Source: Myrmaecium sp. VS I D KN 1 (Eukaryota > Ascomycota > Dothideomycetes > Valsariales > Valsariaceae). Taken from it: a stretch of DNA of 64,000 nucleotides. The stretch lies in assembly GCA_019775845.1 (NCBI GenBank), contig JADQAV010000028.1, forward strand, positions 868,001 through 932,000, read 5' to 3'. The position numbers and the translations under genes were made by a program. Under the pieces are notes generated by a model. The model saw nothing but the letters and a program-made list of their open reading frames with translations. It ran no database searches and was not told where the DNA came from. Positions 10,453 through 21,785 of this stretch are shown here, in pieces (position 1 is the stretch's first letter; the number at the start of each line of letters is the position of its first letter).

Positions 10453-12306
10453 TCACAGCTCATCCCTCGTCGACTCCGCGGTAGTGGCGCCGTTGCCATG
10501 CTCGCCCACCGCGCAGCCAGCCGGCGTACCCACCTCCATCCGATACACGCACTTCTCCTCCTCGACCACCTTCCAGATCTCATCCGTCTCCGCGCAGCCC
10601 AGGATGACCGTCGTGCTCCGGTGCGGGCCGTTCCAGCAGTGCTGGCCGTTCTCGAACTTCAGCGCCAGCCGCGCGCCCGCCCCCAGCCCCTTGCCGTTCG
10701 CCGGCACGTCCTCGTCGACCGTGACCGTCTCGATCCGCGCGAACTTGCCCATCCCCGTCGACGCCCCGCCCTTCTTCGGCTTCTGCGTCGTTTTGTCCAT
10801 CCAGCAGAACTCGTACGTGTACTCCCCCGCATCCTTCGAGACGCACTGTCCCTTGAGCGCCCGGAAGATGTCCTCGGGCCCGTAGTCCTTGGACAGGTCG
10901 TCCCGATGCTTCTGCAGCTCGTTCTCGACGTTCTTCAGTTCTGCCTGCGCAGCACTCAGTCGGCTGCGCGCCTCCGTGACAGCCTTGGATTCCGCAATGT
11001 CGCCGTCCGGGGCTGCCAAGATGCCGTTCTCAATGAGCAGCACGCGGAGATCACGTAGCTTGCGATCCACCCATTCTCTGACAGGCGCAGGGAGATATGC
11101 CTCAAACTGGTACACTTTACTTCTGTAAGCGTCCCATCATAACAGACGTGGTTCCAGTGATACTTACAGACATCAACCTCACCCAAGTCGGATTGCTGGA
11201 ACTCGTCCCAATCAATGCCGTTCTCCTCATCAGACTTGAGGATCTCATCCAGGTCACGTTCAAGCGCAGATTCGTCTCCGGAGGAGAGCTCTTGAGCAGC
11301 ATAGTCCTCCCATCTCTTCACCGCTCTCTTGACACCTTCGTCATTGAAGTTAGGGTTGTACTCCTCTTTGAACGCGCTCAATATGTCCTCCAGAGTCTTC
11401 ACCCGTTCCCTGGCCGCATCTCGCTGAGCCCGCACGTTTGCAAGAGAATTCCTCATTTCGTCAATCCTGTCACGCGCCAGCCTAGTCAAGACAGCGATCT
11501 TGCCTCCCGACGGAGTGGCCTTGACAACTCTCGATTTCTCATTCCGCTCGACTTCGCTGACCTCCTTTTCAAGGCCAGCCACCTTCAGAGACTGGCCTTC
11601 GATCTGGCTAGCGAGTGTGGTGATCCTATCCTCCACTTCTTTCCGCACCCTGCTTGCTTCCGCAAGGAGCTCCTTTCGCCGCTTGCTAGCCGCGGAGAGA
11701 GCTCTCTGCCGCTGTTCGTCGTGCTTTCGCCATTCCTTGCCCACCTCCTTGCAGCGGTCTTCACACTTGGTCCCCCCGACCGCTTGCCATTCGTCACTGC
11801 CATCGCAGCACAGTTCGTAATCACATATCCCGTCGTTCACGTGGGTGAAGGGTATGTAGCTCGGCCGATGGCCTTTGTTCTTGCAGTAGAAACCAGGCAA
11901 CGCCAGCGTGCTGTTGAAACCGTCGGAGGCCACATCGGGCGGGGTGGCCGGTGACAGCGGCGAGATGAACGCACACGCCGATGTGCCGGGTTCGTCAGAT
12001 CCGTCAGGGCAATCGCAGTAGTCGTCGTTGACGCGCGCGAAATCCACTTGGATGGAGGGGTTCGATATGCACGTGAAGGTCTCGCCCGCGGGGTAGAATT
12101 TCGCAACTAGGAGAGATCCAATGTGTCAGTGAAGTGAATCGTGGAAAATACCCAGAGACGTTCACGTCCCGGGAGCGTTGTGTGGAGAACGTACACTCTG
12201 GCCCGACCCCTCGAGGCCGCTTAGCTTCGGACGCTGACGCTGCTGCTGCTACCGGAGCCAGCGCGGCGCAGAGAAGGACCGTTGACTCGATCCAGACACC
12301 CCTCAT
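10453..12306 (-). CDS. Glucosidase II beta subunit (ER quality control)
   Basis: The gene model is complement(join(10453..11114, 11168..12106, 12195..12306)), 570 aa. The protein pairs with the catalytic alpha subunit that trims glucose from N-glycans in the ER lumen. Visible parts, in order, are a signal peptide (hydrophobic residues 8-22); RGVGPEFAKFYPAGETFTC; an LDL-receptor-A-like motif (CDCPDGSDEPGTSAC) and a second one with DGICDYELCCDGSDEW; a long Lys/Glu-rich coiled coil; an acidic stretch; and a C-terminal MRH lectin domain (GEYTYEFCW, GQHCWNGPHRST, EEEKCVYRMEVGTPAGC). It ends in RDEL, an HDEL-like retrieval signal. Introns are 12107-12194 (phase 1) and 11115-11167. For the second, the acceptor AAAG|TG is required, because using the earlier CAG would make an immediate stop. 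Confidence 0.95.
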
Positions 12307-13170
12307 CTTTCAAACATATCCCAGGGCCGGTGTGAAGCGAAAAGTCGTGGAAGACTGCTGCTGCAATGATGGAGCTCGCGGCAATGGACAGGTAAACACT
12401 TGGGTGAGGTGGTCCCTCAGGGTGGTTTGGGCTGTGGACCTCAGCTGCCCGCTTATCGATGACGCACCGGACGGAATTACTATCTCCTCCGAGGCGAGCT
12501 TCCACCTCACCTGCAATGTCCACCCCAGGATGCCCAGTTATACGATATTATTTACCTACTAAGTTATCAAGTGCTTCGTGACAATCCGATAGAAAAGGGA
12601 TATACATATAAATGTAAGTCAGTAAACGCCTTCGGCTGTGCCAATGACTACTCTAGCTGCCGAGAGCCTCTTGCGACGTCACGTTTAGCCGTCCGCCTCT
12701 TTTTATCTCATATCAATGAATTGTTTCCTCCCTCCTCGTGTTCTGAGTTCGTTTCATCTCCTGTCGTTTCTATCTGGTCCTCCGATATGAGGATGTCCAA
12801 TGCCTACAATCTCGTCTATTCCAAGGCAGGCTCCTGAAGGATTCCAATATGGATCCATACCACAGCTGCTCCTCATGCTCTGTTTCTTCCCTGGCTGCCG
12901 GTGGCACCTTCTCTACCTTACATGCCAGAAGCGACGAGGGAGTGGCTTCTCTCTACAGCAACCTTCCTACCCGTCCCGGCCAGACGGGAGAGTCACGCCA
13001 CATGAATGAATTGTCCTTGGCTTTTCCACGTCTCCGTCTCTCTTCCTGCTCGGTGGCCAGCCTCACATCAACCCTTCCTATCTCCTCACCAGCCCCTATT
13101 CTTTCTCGTAGATTCTGCTTCCTTGCTCATTCTCCTTTGGAAAACCCTCCATACTGCCTCCATTCCTACC
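12307..13170. other. Divergent upstream region of glucosidase II beta and the 539-aa gene
   Basis: These 864 bp contain both promoters. An ATG at 13006 is in frame with, and continuous with, the ATG at 13171 of the next gene. The peptide between them is Ser/Leu/Pro-rich and looks like untranslated sequence. No RNA gene was seen. Confidence 0.5.
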
Positions 13171-14864
13171 ATGACCGATGGCGCCAACGCCTCCGTTTCC
13201 GTCAACAAACGACTCACCCGTCTGAGTCCTTGTCTCCTGAAGGGAACCAGCCGTGACCCCTTGTTTGAGGGCGGCAGCATGCTGCCGCCATCCTCCGCCT
13301 ACGAAGCCCGCAAGACGAACCCGCGCGGTAAGCAGATCCATCCCAAGATGAGATCCGCTCGCGTGCTGACGGGAGCCCGCCGGGGTCCTCAATGCTTTTA
13401 GAGAATCGCTTCGGCCCGCTTGCAATGCTGGGAGACAAGGAGACATGGAGCGAGTACAGAGATTCCGCGCCCACCAGCCCGCCCCGCTCCTCCAAAGCGC
13501 GCGGAAGACGGAAGCACCGGAGCCGGCCTCGCCCGGTCCGGAATGACAACGACAATGCCTGGGGTAACATCGTTCCCGGCTTTCCCAGCGCCGAGAAGCT
13601 TCGTTCCGGCTTTGGCAAGCCGTTCAGCTTCGATCTTCCTCCAAGCGGGACCGGGTGCGGTCAAGCACAATCGGGCCCACCGCTTCCGAACGGTAACAGC
13701 CTCGCCCTACAACCTGCCCAGAAGCCCTTTCCGTTCTGGCATTTCCTCAAACCCGACGCACCCGCCTCTTTTCACCCGACGATCGAGCTGCCCACCCCGC
13801 GGCCGAGTCCGCTCCCAGGGCTGTCCGCTTTTCCCCAGCGGTCACCTTTCAGTTCCGGCCGCCCATCCGGCGCAGCGCAGAGACAGAGCTATGATCCGTC
13901 ACGACAACTATCAGCTTCCCCGGAAGCGGCGCAGGACACGCGGTTGTCACTGTACTGCCGACAAAAAAGTGCGTCGGTGACAGAGGAGCTCCGCAGCTCG
14001 GTGTTGCCGATCAATCCAGCGATGCAAGAACCCAAGGTCGCACCCGTCGCTCCTCAGATATCCACCGCCAGCATCCTAGGCGGGACCACTTTCTGGGACA
14101 ACACTGTGGCCCGGCCTGCAAACATAGTGACACCGTGGCGGCAGCAAGTGCTCCCCACCGCGCAGACCTCCCGAGCTTCCCAGACCGACAAGCCAGCCAC
14201 CATAGGACCCATCATTGCGGAGGACAGTAGAGCTCCCGCCCAGAATAGCACTCCTCCCGTCGACAAAGGAAAACCCTCGTCCCTCCCTGTCCAGCCAGCT
14301 ACCCCTATCTCCTCGTCCTCTCCGCCATCCCGAGACCTGAAACGTCCCCGCCGCGCCCAAGAAGAAGACCCCAACAGCCCGACCCTCTACCCCCACAGCT
14401 CCCACTCCTCCTCCACCTTCTCACTCGATACCCCTTCAGCCTCCGCATGCCGCCGGGGCCGTCGCCGCTGCTCCTCGCCACCGCAGCCGCAGCAGCAGCA
14501 TCAGCCTCGAACCTGGGCTTTGACCCCCGTGTCCCGGTCCCCCCTTCGCGACACGCCTACAGCCATGTCGCCTCCCCCTCAACCCCCGCGACCTGTTACC
14601 GCGATAGGTACATCGACTCCGGCATCGTCGGACGACGACGACGACTGGGACTGGGACGCGCACTTCCCTCCGCTCGGGCCGTCGTCGTCGTTGTCGCCTT
14701 TCGTGCGCGCCGGCCTTACCCGTTCGCGGGACTGCTGGTGCGTTGGTGGCGGGTCGTGCGCCGGGGACGAGCGGGACCCAGAGCTGGACCCGGACCCGAG
14801 TCCGTTCGAGCACGTTAAGACTGAGGTCGATGTCGAGGATGGGTGGACGGTTGTGATGGCTTGA
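13171..14864 (+). CDS. Unrecognised disordered protein (539 aa)
   Basis: The model is join(13171..13327, 13402..14864). The 74-nt intron has GTAAGC, a GCTGAC branch site and TTTTAG; splicing joins G|AG and keeps one frame through NPRENRFGPLAMLGDKETW. The protein is basic and Ser/Pro-rich throughout. It has an early SSKARGRRKHRSRPRP cluster, a WGNIVPGFPSAEKLRSGFG segment that may be the conserved core, an acidic DDDDDWDWDAHFPPLG stretch and an acidic C-terminus ending EVDVEDGWTVVMA. I recognise no domain. The start could instead be the in-frame ATG at 13006 (594 aa), but ATG 13171 has the better context (taccATGAC). The C-terminal W-T-V-V after acidic residues fits the loose Atg8-interaction pattern; that is only a suggestion. 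Confidence 0.6.
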
Positions 14865-15612
14865 TAATGATTGGACTCTAGGATAACAGTCTTCGAAGGT
14901 GTGGGCGGGGGTTGGATAAGCATTGGAACAGGGATCGATTAACATAATCGTGTTTCCTCTACTCTACGTGGGCGTTTGGATAGCACATACTGTACTCTTG
15001 CGGGGGGCGAAGGATGGATCATGGCATGCGTGATGTGCTTTCCTGTACTCAATCCCGTTGATCAATGTCACAGTGCAGGAGTACTTTCCTCCCAAGCAAA
15101 GCGCCGTCTTGTGGTAAATTGGAAATAATGATTTTTACTTTTAAGACTGCTTGAATTGAGCGATGTGACGGAGGTTGGGGAGGTCAGGATCTGGCCCTTC
15201 ATCGCCCAACTCAATAAAAGGAGAAAAGAGAAAGGAAGAAAGAGAAGCCTGGGATATCAGGAATAGCAAAAAACCATCTATGCAATGCATGCGGTATTTC
15301 TCGTAGGTACTTGCCAGGCGCAGAGTTCCGTCACCAAGCATGAATACATAGGCTTCGTTCTGCCCACCGAAGTTACTAGAAGAGAAGCGGGGAGGTATAT
15401 CCCCTCTCACGTACACCCAAAAAATAAGCCACCCCCCTTCTTTTCTAAGAGCAGCGGATGGAGAAAGAAAGAAAGGTATAAGAATTCAAGAGAAGCAAGC
15501 AAAAAACCGCTGGCCAACAAGGATTGCAAGATCCCGACCACTCTTGTCTACAGGGTAAAAAGGAGAATCGAAAGATGACTGAGGAAAGAAGGAGAAAAAC
15601 AAGATGCCCGCC
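14865..15612. other. Convergent intergenic region
   Basis: This is the 3' flank of the 539-aa gene (+) and of the S6K-like kinase gene (-). It is AT-richer than its neighbours, with purine runs at 15460-15600. No gene was seen. Confidence 0.5.
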
Positions 15613-17439
15613 TCAAGACAGCCAGGAGCTCTCCAACAAGCTGCTAGGCGCAACGAAGCTGAAACCGCCAAACGGATCAGCCTCAGCAGCCGCGATCGGG
15701 TCGCCAACACCGTTGGCAGCATCGATGGCGCTCGGTCCATGACCGCTGTCCACGTGGCTGAGCGCGAGGCCGGTGAACTCGTCCGAGAAGTTCTCCGCCA
15801 GCTCCGGGTCGGTGATGAGCGGCTTGATGGGCGGCTCGAGCTCGCGGCGTTCGAGCTTCTTCCAGTCGATCCGGCGGAAGAAGCGGTGCGACTTGATGGT
15901 CTGGAGGTCCTTGGGCATGTTCGCCCCGAGCCGTTTCTTGGGCTCCTTGCGCAGGAAGCGCGTCAGCAGGTCCTTCGCGTCCGGGCCGAGGAAGTACGGC
16001 AGCGCTAGCTTCTGCTTGAGGATCTTCTCCTGCACCTTGGCGTGGTTGTTTCCTTGGAAGGGCGGCGAACCTGTCAGCAGGTCGTAGCCGAGGGCGCCGA
16101 GAGACCACCAGTCTACCGCGAAGCTATATTGAACGCCTTGGATGACTTCAGGCGCCATGTACTCGATGGTTCCAAGAATAGACTTGCAGGTGTCCTCTTC
16201 ATTCACGGCGACCTTACTCAAGCCAAAGTCCGTTAGAAGTAGATGTCCTTCAGCATCAAGCAGGCAGTTCTCCGGCTTCAGGTCCCGATAAACAACACCC
16301 AGGTTGCGATGAAGATGATCAAGGGCAAGAACCATCTCGGCCATGTAAAAGGCCGCAACCTCTTCGCTGAACATCCGCTCCATGGACAAGTGATGAAACA
16401 GCTCGCCTCCTTGAGCATACTCGAGGATCAGATACAGTTTCTCGTGGTCCTGAAAGGCGTAGAACAGCTTGACCACAAAGGGATGTCTGTTCACGCTTTC
16501 CAGAATCGCCCGCTCAGTCTTCGTTTGGGCGACCAGTTTCTTATGCACGGTCAAGGACGCCTTGCGAAATTGCTTTTGCGCGTAGAGACGCCCGGTGGCC
16601 TTCTGCTTCACCAGGAGCACGGTGCCATAGGCGCCTTTGCCGAGGCATTTGATCTGCTCAAAGTCGTCCGCCGTCATTTTACGAGTGACCGAGCTCTGAC
16701 GCAGACCACCTTCGACGATTCCATTGCAGGGCTTCGTGCGCACGTCGGGGCTAATGAAATCATGCTCCAATGGAACTTCATAGCTGTCCATCTCCGTCTT
16801 GTCACTCTCACTACCGGCTTCCGAGCAAGTGAAGCCGCGCATGCTGCTCTCGCGGCTCATGGCCGGAGTAGGGTTGGATGATCCCAGATCCAACATGTCG
16901 AGCTGCATTTTGAGGGCGGTGATGCCGCCACAGGCAGAAGTCGGCCGCATCGCAGGACTGCTGGTCACGCTTGAGAGGTCAAATCGGTGAGGGCCCAGCA
17001 TTGGTGTGCTCTGGGCCGAAGTGTCGGACTCTTCCCCACCTGACGTTACTGGGGTATGAAAGCCTCGGATGGTGTTGACAGCAGGTGCGGGAGGCTTGAG
17101 GCCGCGCTTCTTCTTCTTTTTCTTCGAGGACTTTCCCAGAGCATGTTCGATGTTGAATTTATGGGGAAGGGGCTGCGTGTCCTCCGCGATCATAGAATGA
17201 ACCCGGGCGGGGATTGGTGAAGCAGTAACGGCCGGTGGCTTGCCCGCTACCGCTGCGCCCGAGGGTCCTTCGTTGTCCGGCATGTCAGTATCCAAGTCCA
17301 TGCCTATAGGCGCCTCAGGTGTCTCCAGGTCGGCGATCCTCTTTCTTTCCACGTCCGCGCAGCCCGCTTCTCCATGGAGTCCGGTCCCATCTACATGGGC
17401 ATGCGGCCCGGAAGCGGCAGCCAAGTCGAGAGTGAACAT
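15613..17439 (-). CDS. S6K-like AGC-family serine/threonine kinase
   Basis: A single exon of 608 aa resembling fungal S6 kinases (fission yeast Psk1, budding yeast Ypk3 type), which act below TORC1 and phosphorylate ribosomal protein S6. The kinase domain spans about residues 260-525, with glycine loop GKGAYGTV, ATP lysine K289 (YAQKQ), YRDLKPEN (D386), DFG at 404-406, and an activation loop ending SILGTIEYMAPE in which S420 occupies the PDK1-site position. The AGC C-tail carries a hydrophobic motif FGGFSF (590-595, S594 the probable TORC1-type site). The protein starts MFTLDL, which resembles a TOR-signalling (TOS) motif. A polylysine run lies near residues 106-112. The long Ser/Pro-rich N-terminal region is typical of fungal members. 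It lies downstream of eIF3l on the same strand. Confidence 0.92.
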   Translation of the reverse strand: MFTLDLAAASGPHAHVDGTGLHGEAGCADVERKRIADLETPEAPIGMDLDTDMPDNEGPSGAAVAGKPPAVTASPIPARVHSMIAEDTQPLPHKFNIEHALGKSSKKKKKKRGLKPPAPAVNTIRGFHTPVTSGGEESDTSAQSTPMLGPHRFDLSSVTSSPAMRPTSACGGITALKMQLDMLDLGSSNPTPAMSRESSMRGFTCSEAGSESDKTEMDSYEVPLEHDFISPDVRTKPCNGIVEGGLRQSSVTRKMTADDFEQIKCLGKGAYGTVLLVKQKATGRLYAQKQFRKASLTVHKKLVAQTKTERAILESVNRHPFVVKLFYAFQDHEKLYLILEYAQGGELFHHLSMERMFSEEVAAFYMAEMVLALDHLHRNLGVVYRDLKPENCLLDAEGHLLLTDFGLSKVAVNEEDTCKSILGTIEYMAPEVIQGVQYSFAVDWWSLGALGYDLLTGSPPFQGNNHAKVQEKILKQKLALPYFLGPDAKDLLTRFLRKEPKKRLGANMPKDLQTIKSHRFFRRIDWKKLERRELEPPIKPLITDPELAENFSDEFTGLALSHVDSGHGPSAIDAANGVGDPIAAAEADPFGGFSFVAPSSLLESSWLS

Positions 17440-18329
17440 AGCTGAGGAAGCACGCTCGGTGCGGTCGCTGTTCGACGGTTATTTTCTTTGATCGCGTTGT
17501 ACAAACTGCGCACAGCAACGGTCAGCGCAAAATCCGAGTAGGGCGTGCCAGATCGGAAGAGAGCACCAACCTGACTGATATCGCAGGAGAGTATCCCTCC
17601 GGTTTACCGTCCGCCCATTCAAGGCGGACCACCCGCCAGTAGCCAAAGCAACGCGGCAAAGCTCGCGTCGGTCCGGGAAATTCCTGGGGTCACAGGGGTC
17701 GGGGTCGCGAGAGAAACGAAGGCCAAGGCACAAGCGTGGCAGAAGGTGGGGATGGTAGTGGAGGCCGAGATGGATCCCATAGATGGTGCGGTGTGTCGAG
17801 AAGGGCGGGTTTCGAAAGTATGTCAGCGCCAATAGCCAGACCGAAGGCGTGGTGTGGTCGTTTGGAGAAATCGTATTAAGGAGCCCGGGAGTGCGACAGG
17901 GCAGGCAGGGCTGACAACGAGGGAAAGTTGGACGTCGGCGAAACGTAGGCCCGCGCGCAGGATCAGCTCCCCTGTCATTGGCTTTCCTCGCTTTTCGGCG
18001 ACTTCATTCAGCCTCCTTGGCAGATCCGGCTATCGAAACAGAGAAAGCCATGTCACACAGTCCAGTCACAATCCGATCAAACCTGCAGAGTGCTTCATTG
18101 ATTCAATAAAATCATTCGATGCCGTAAAAATCTATCTGAACGTTGCCATCGTATAGCACGACTTTTCCTTCATGTCCATATCCCCCGCCGCGGCGCGGCG
18201 CTTTCTCGGATGACTTTTCGCGTCCCTTTCAGCTCGTAGCAACGCCGTAACCCGCATCACCAGATGCTCCACTTCATGATAACCTTCGATGCAGCTTGAG
18301 TTCCCCAAAAATCAGTGAAAGAACCCCCC
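17440..18329. other. Promoter and leader of the S6K-like gene; 3' flank of eIF3l
   Basis: This 890-bp spacer lies between tandem minus-strand genes. A 117-codon open frame at 17479-17832 (-) lies in the leader, but it is Arg/Leu/His-rich without recognisable content and was not called. No RNA gene was seen. Confidence 0.5.
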
Positions 18330-19944
18330 CTAGTAGGTCCTGGCAAGGTTGCGGAGATACCAGTCTACCAGCCTCCGGCCAACCTTGGCTTCCGACACGT
18401 GGATAAGATCCTGTTCACCAACCTACGTCAGATACCATATTCATCAATAAAAGCGGGACTCGGGCAGGACTTACACCTTCCATAGCATAGTCCAAGTCGC
18501 TGCTGTTAACAACCTCGCCCGCAAGCAGGCCACCCTCGGTCCACCTGACCTGCCGGCTCCTCTGCTTGTTGACCAGGAGCCAGTGCCTAAGCTTCTCCGG
18601 CTCCACCTCAAGGAAGCCCGCGAGCTTCTTCAGGTCCATGGTCGTGTAGAGCTTTAAGTAGCTCTTGACCGTGGGAGACCACATGTTGTTCTTGACCTCC
18701 TCCATGAAGATCCTCACGTGGTGCTCGATGGGGTCCACGTTAACCTCCGGGTTGTCGAAGTCCGGGTTGGTGGGGGAGATGAACTTGGGGCAGGCGCTCC
18801 TGAAGAGCTCCTCGAACAGAGGAAGGGATTCGGGACCACCACGCTGGAGGCGGGTGAACTGCTCACCGTACTTCTCCCTAAGCGCAGTGTGGATGGTGTC
18901 ATCGAGCCTGGTGGGGTGGAAGGCCACACAGATGGCGATCAGGGCGTACATCTGGTCGTTCTTCTTGGTGATCGAGTCGTACTGCGCGTTCTTCTGGAAG
19001 TTCTTGGTTCTCGAAACGTAGACGAGGATGTGGCTGAACATGCGGATAGCATCGGCGTAGCGGCGCATCATCATGTAGGAGAAACCGACGTAGTAGTAGG
19101 TGGTGAAGTGGGCAGCCATAACGCGGGCGAACATGGCCTTCTTGTTGAGCTCCATGTCATCCAAGGTCTTGAGGGCCAAGCTGAAGTCGCCGAGCAGGAC
19201 GTGGACGCGAAGGAGACCAATGATGGAGAAGTATCCGAGCATCTTGTAGAGAGGCCTGTTGCCGTATTCACCGGCATACTGGTTCGGGTCCTCGCCACGC
19301 TTGATGGCAGCAAGCTGCTCGCAGATTTGCGACCTTTGGATGAGGGAGTAAAGGACGTTGAGAACGCTGTAGCATCCCCACGCGTTCGGGTTCTCCCGGA
19401 GCAACTGGATCTCCTCCTCGTTGTCGGCCTTGAGCGCCACCTTTTGGCGGTAGCTGCAAAAGCTGTTGAACTGATAGATGAACTCGTCGATCACGTCCCA
19501 CGCCCAGTAGTACTATTCTCTCGTCAGCATCTGTCTTCGCCCTCAAAGCCGGAGATCCTTACCGAAGGAACTTCCAGATCCACCGGACCCTCGGAGTTCA
19601 AGATGTAATGGAAAAGGCTGCAGTAGTTGTCGTAGCTGGCGAACTTGGTCTCCAGGGTCGCCTGGAACTCGAGCGGAGTCGCGGCGGCCGCCAGTTGTGC
19701 CTGGATGTCCCCTCCACCCACGGAAGTCGTCCTCTCCAGCTCATCCATCCCGTCCTGGTACTGGACTTGCTGTTCACACCGGTCAGCCTGCATTCACACT
19801 CGTGCACTCCTCGTCTCCGGGCACTCAGCATACCTCGCGGTAGTCGTTGGCAAGGGCCTCCTCCTCCACGTCACTGTCCTCCGGGGCGGTCCTCGTGGGC
19901 ACCTCGCCATGCTGGAATGGCGGAACGGCTTGTCGCAAACTCAT
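18330..19944 (-). CDS. Translation initiation factor eIF3 subunit L
   Basis: The model is complement(join(18330..18410, 18475..19512, 19563..19769, 19834..19944)), 478 aa. eIF3l is a PCI-domain subunit of the eIF3 complex, which loads mRNA onto the 40S ribosome. It is present in filamentous fungi and absent from budding yeast. Diagnostic text includes YYWAWDVIDEFIYQFNSFCS, NAWGCYSVLNVLYSLIQRSQ, GYFSIIGLLRVHVLLGDFSL, YYYVGFSYMMMRRYADAIR and a C-terminal PCI winged helix (DLKKLAGFLEVEPEKLRHWL). All three introns (18411-18474, 19513-19562, 19770-19833) are phase 0 GT-AG. The short last exon encodes DLIHVSEAKVGRRLVDWYLR. The acidic N-terminus (APEDSDVEEEALANDY) is usual for the family. Confidence 0.95.
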
Positions 19945-20270
19945 GATGGCGGCGATTCCTTTCCTTTTCTTGATCGGGACCCGGTGGAAAGGAGCGGCGT
20001 GTGGTGGGCGGTTGAAGACTGGAGGGCTTGGCGCTGGTGGATAAGTTTTGCGCGTTCAGGTGCGGTGGAAATTAAGCGATCCCCGATGGGCGACAGCCCG
20101 AGGAGCACGGTTATCGATAAGGCTATGCCCGTGCGGTGCGCCTGCCGCGATTGACGTCGATAGCATGAATACAACAGCAGCTATCGAACAGCCAAGGTGG
20201 ATTCACGAAGTTGATAAAGATCAGTTCAAGCTCTTCTCCATAGCCCTGTATTACACCGAGCTCAATCACA
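19945..20270. promoter_or_regulatory. Shared divergent promoter region (eIF3l / nitrilase-family gene)
   Basis: There are 326 bp between opposing start codons. No clear TATA element or well-known operator was found. The segment between about 20080 and 20160 is GC-rich. Confidence 0.5.
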
Positions 20271-21391
20271 ATGGCTCCCATCATCAAAGTAGCGGTGGTG
20301 CAGCTCCATCCCAAGGCAAGTCCCAGCTTCCAAACACCCCGCTCCAGCCTTCCCCACGTTTGACTTGATGTTTTCTCTGGCCATTATGACCGTTAGCCCA
20401 TGCAACCGGAGCACAACTTCAACAAGGCCGCCAACTACGTCCGATCGGCCGCCGCGCAGGGCGTGGAGCTCGTCGTTCTGCCGGAGTACCACCTGACCAA
20501 CTGGGTCCCGAAGGAGCCCGGCTTCTTCGAGCTCTGCGATCAGTGGGAGACGTATCTGCGCAAGTATCAAGCGCTGGCGAAGGAGTGCCAGATCTGCATC
20601 GTGCCGGGGAGTATCGTCGAGAGGCATCAGGATGCCGAGGCCAAGGAGGACAGGCTCCTGAACGTGGCCTACTTCATCGATCACCGAGGGGAGATCATTG
20701 GGAAGTATATCAAGAAGAATTTGTGGTAAGTGTGCTAGCCAACCACCACAGGAAGAGGCCCTGCTAACTTGAGGAATCAGGGGCCCTGAACGAGAACATC
20801 TGGTCTCCTCCGGACGAGACCAGCATGAGGTGTTTGACACCCCGATTGGCAGGGTGGGCATGCTGATATGTTGGGACCTGGCCTTCCCAGAAGCCTTCAG
20901 AGAACTCATCTGCCAAGGTGCAAAGATCATTATCATTCCCACCTTTTGTATGCGTCAGCCATTGCGAACCTTGTGAGAAATGATCTGATTGAATGCTAGG
21001 GACGTTGAACGACTGCTCCCCGGCCGGTCTCGGCCATAACCCCACATCCGAAGCCTTGTTCCTGGATAACATACTTACAGCCAGGGCTTTCGAAAACACA
21101 TGTGGTAAGTTGAGTCCTGTCATCACCATGACTGTAAGCTCACACGGTGCAGCGATCATCTTTGCAAACGCTGGTGGACCTCCTGGCAAAGGTTACGCCG
21201 GACTTTCGCAAGTCACTGTACCATATATCGGTGCCTTGACGCGACTGGGTAGCTGTGCTGAAGGTATGAGTGTTGTCGACATCGACCTTAGTATATTGGA
21301 AGATGCCGAGGATACCTACAAGATCAGAGCGGATTTAGCACGGCATGATTGGCACTACGACTATCGTCATGGTCGCAAAGAGAAGCTGTAG
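20271..21391 (+). CDS. Carbon-nitrogen hydrolase (nitrilase superfamily amidase)
   Basis: The model is join(20271..20315, 20397..20725, 20781..20947, 21000..21104, 21153..21391), 294 aa, the usual size for a single-domain member. These enzymes hydrolyse amide or nitrile C-N bonds with a Glu-Lys-Cys triad. All three residues are visible: E45 in LVVLPEYH, K121 in KYIKKNLW and C155 in MLICWDLAFPE. GPEREHL and IIIIPTFWTLNDCSPAGLG are also typical. Substrate cannot be inferred; omega-amidase, carbamoyl-amide or other aliphatic amide hydrolysis are all possible. Intron 1 has a GC donor (AAG|GCAAGT), a known minor class in fungi; the other three are GT-AG. It diverges from eIF3l. Confidence 0.9.
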
Positions 21392-21785
21392 GCAGATCAG
21401 CTTCTATGTTCGTTCAAGATAGCACTGTATCTGTATTGAAGGAACCTTCCACCGTCATGGGTTCATCAACTTTACATAGTACCTGCGCTTTAAGCAGGTA
21501 TCCCAAGACGGATCGCTTGCGTTCGTGTCGCTCCAGGGGTATTCATACACGTAGTCGGTAAAGCATTACCAGACCCAACTCCGTCTCCGAAACCTAGAAA
21601 AAGCCCCAAGATACTTGAAAACCGAAAACCTGTCAAGAAAAGATCATGTGGGAAGGTGTGATAACCGCAAGCCCGGTTTGGTATGAACCAAGGAAATGTA
21701 GGAAAGCATTGGAGAGCTTGTTGCGGGCGTCCAAGCCATTGCTCGTAAAGGCCAAGACGGTGGCTGTCAGCGAAGAGTATACCAA
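21392..21785. other. Convergent intergenic region
   Basis: The 3' flanks of the nitrilase-family gene (+) and the RRM gene (-) meet here. Nothing else was recognised in 394 bp. Confidence 0.5.

Noticed and set aside
17479-17832. A 117-codon frame upstream of the S6K-like kinase
   Set aside because: It lies in the leader, is Arg/Leu/His-rich and has no domain; more likely 5' UTR or promoter.
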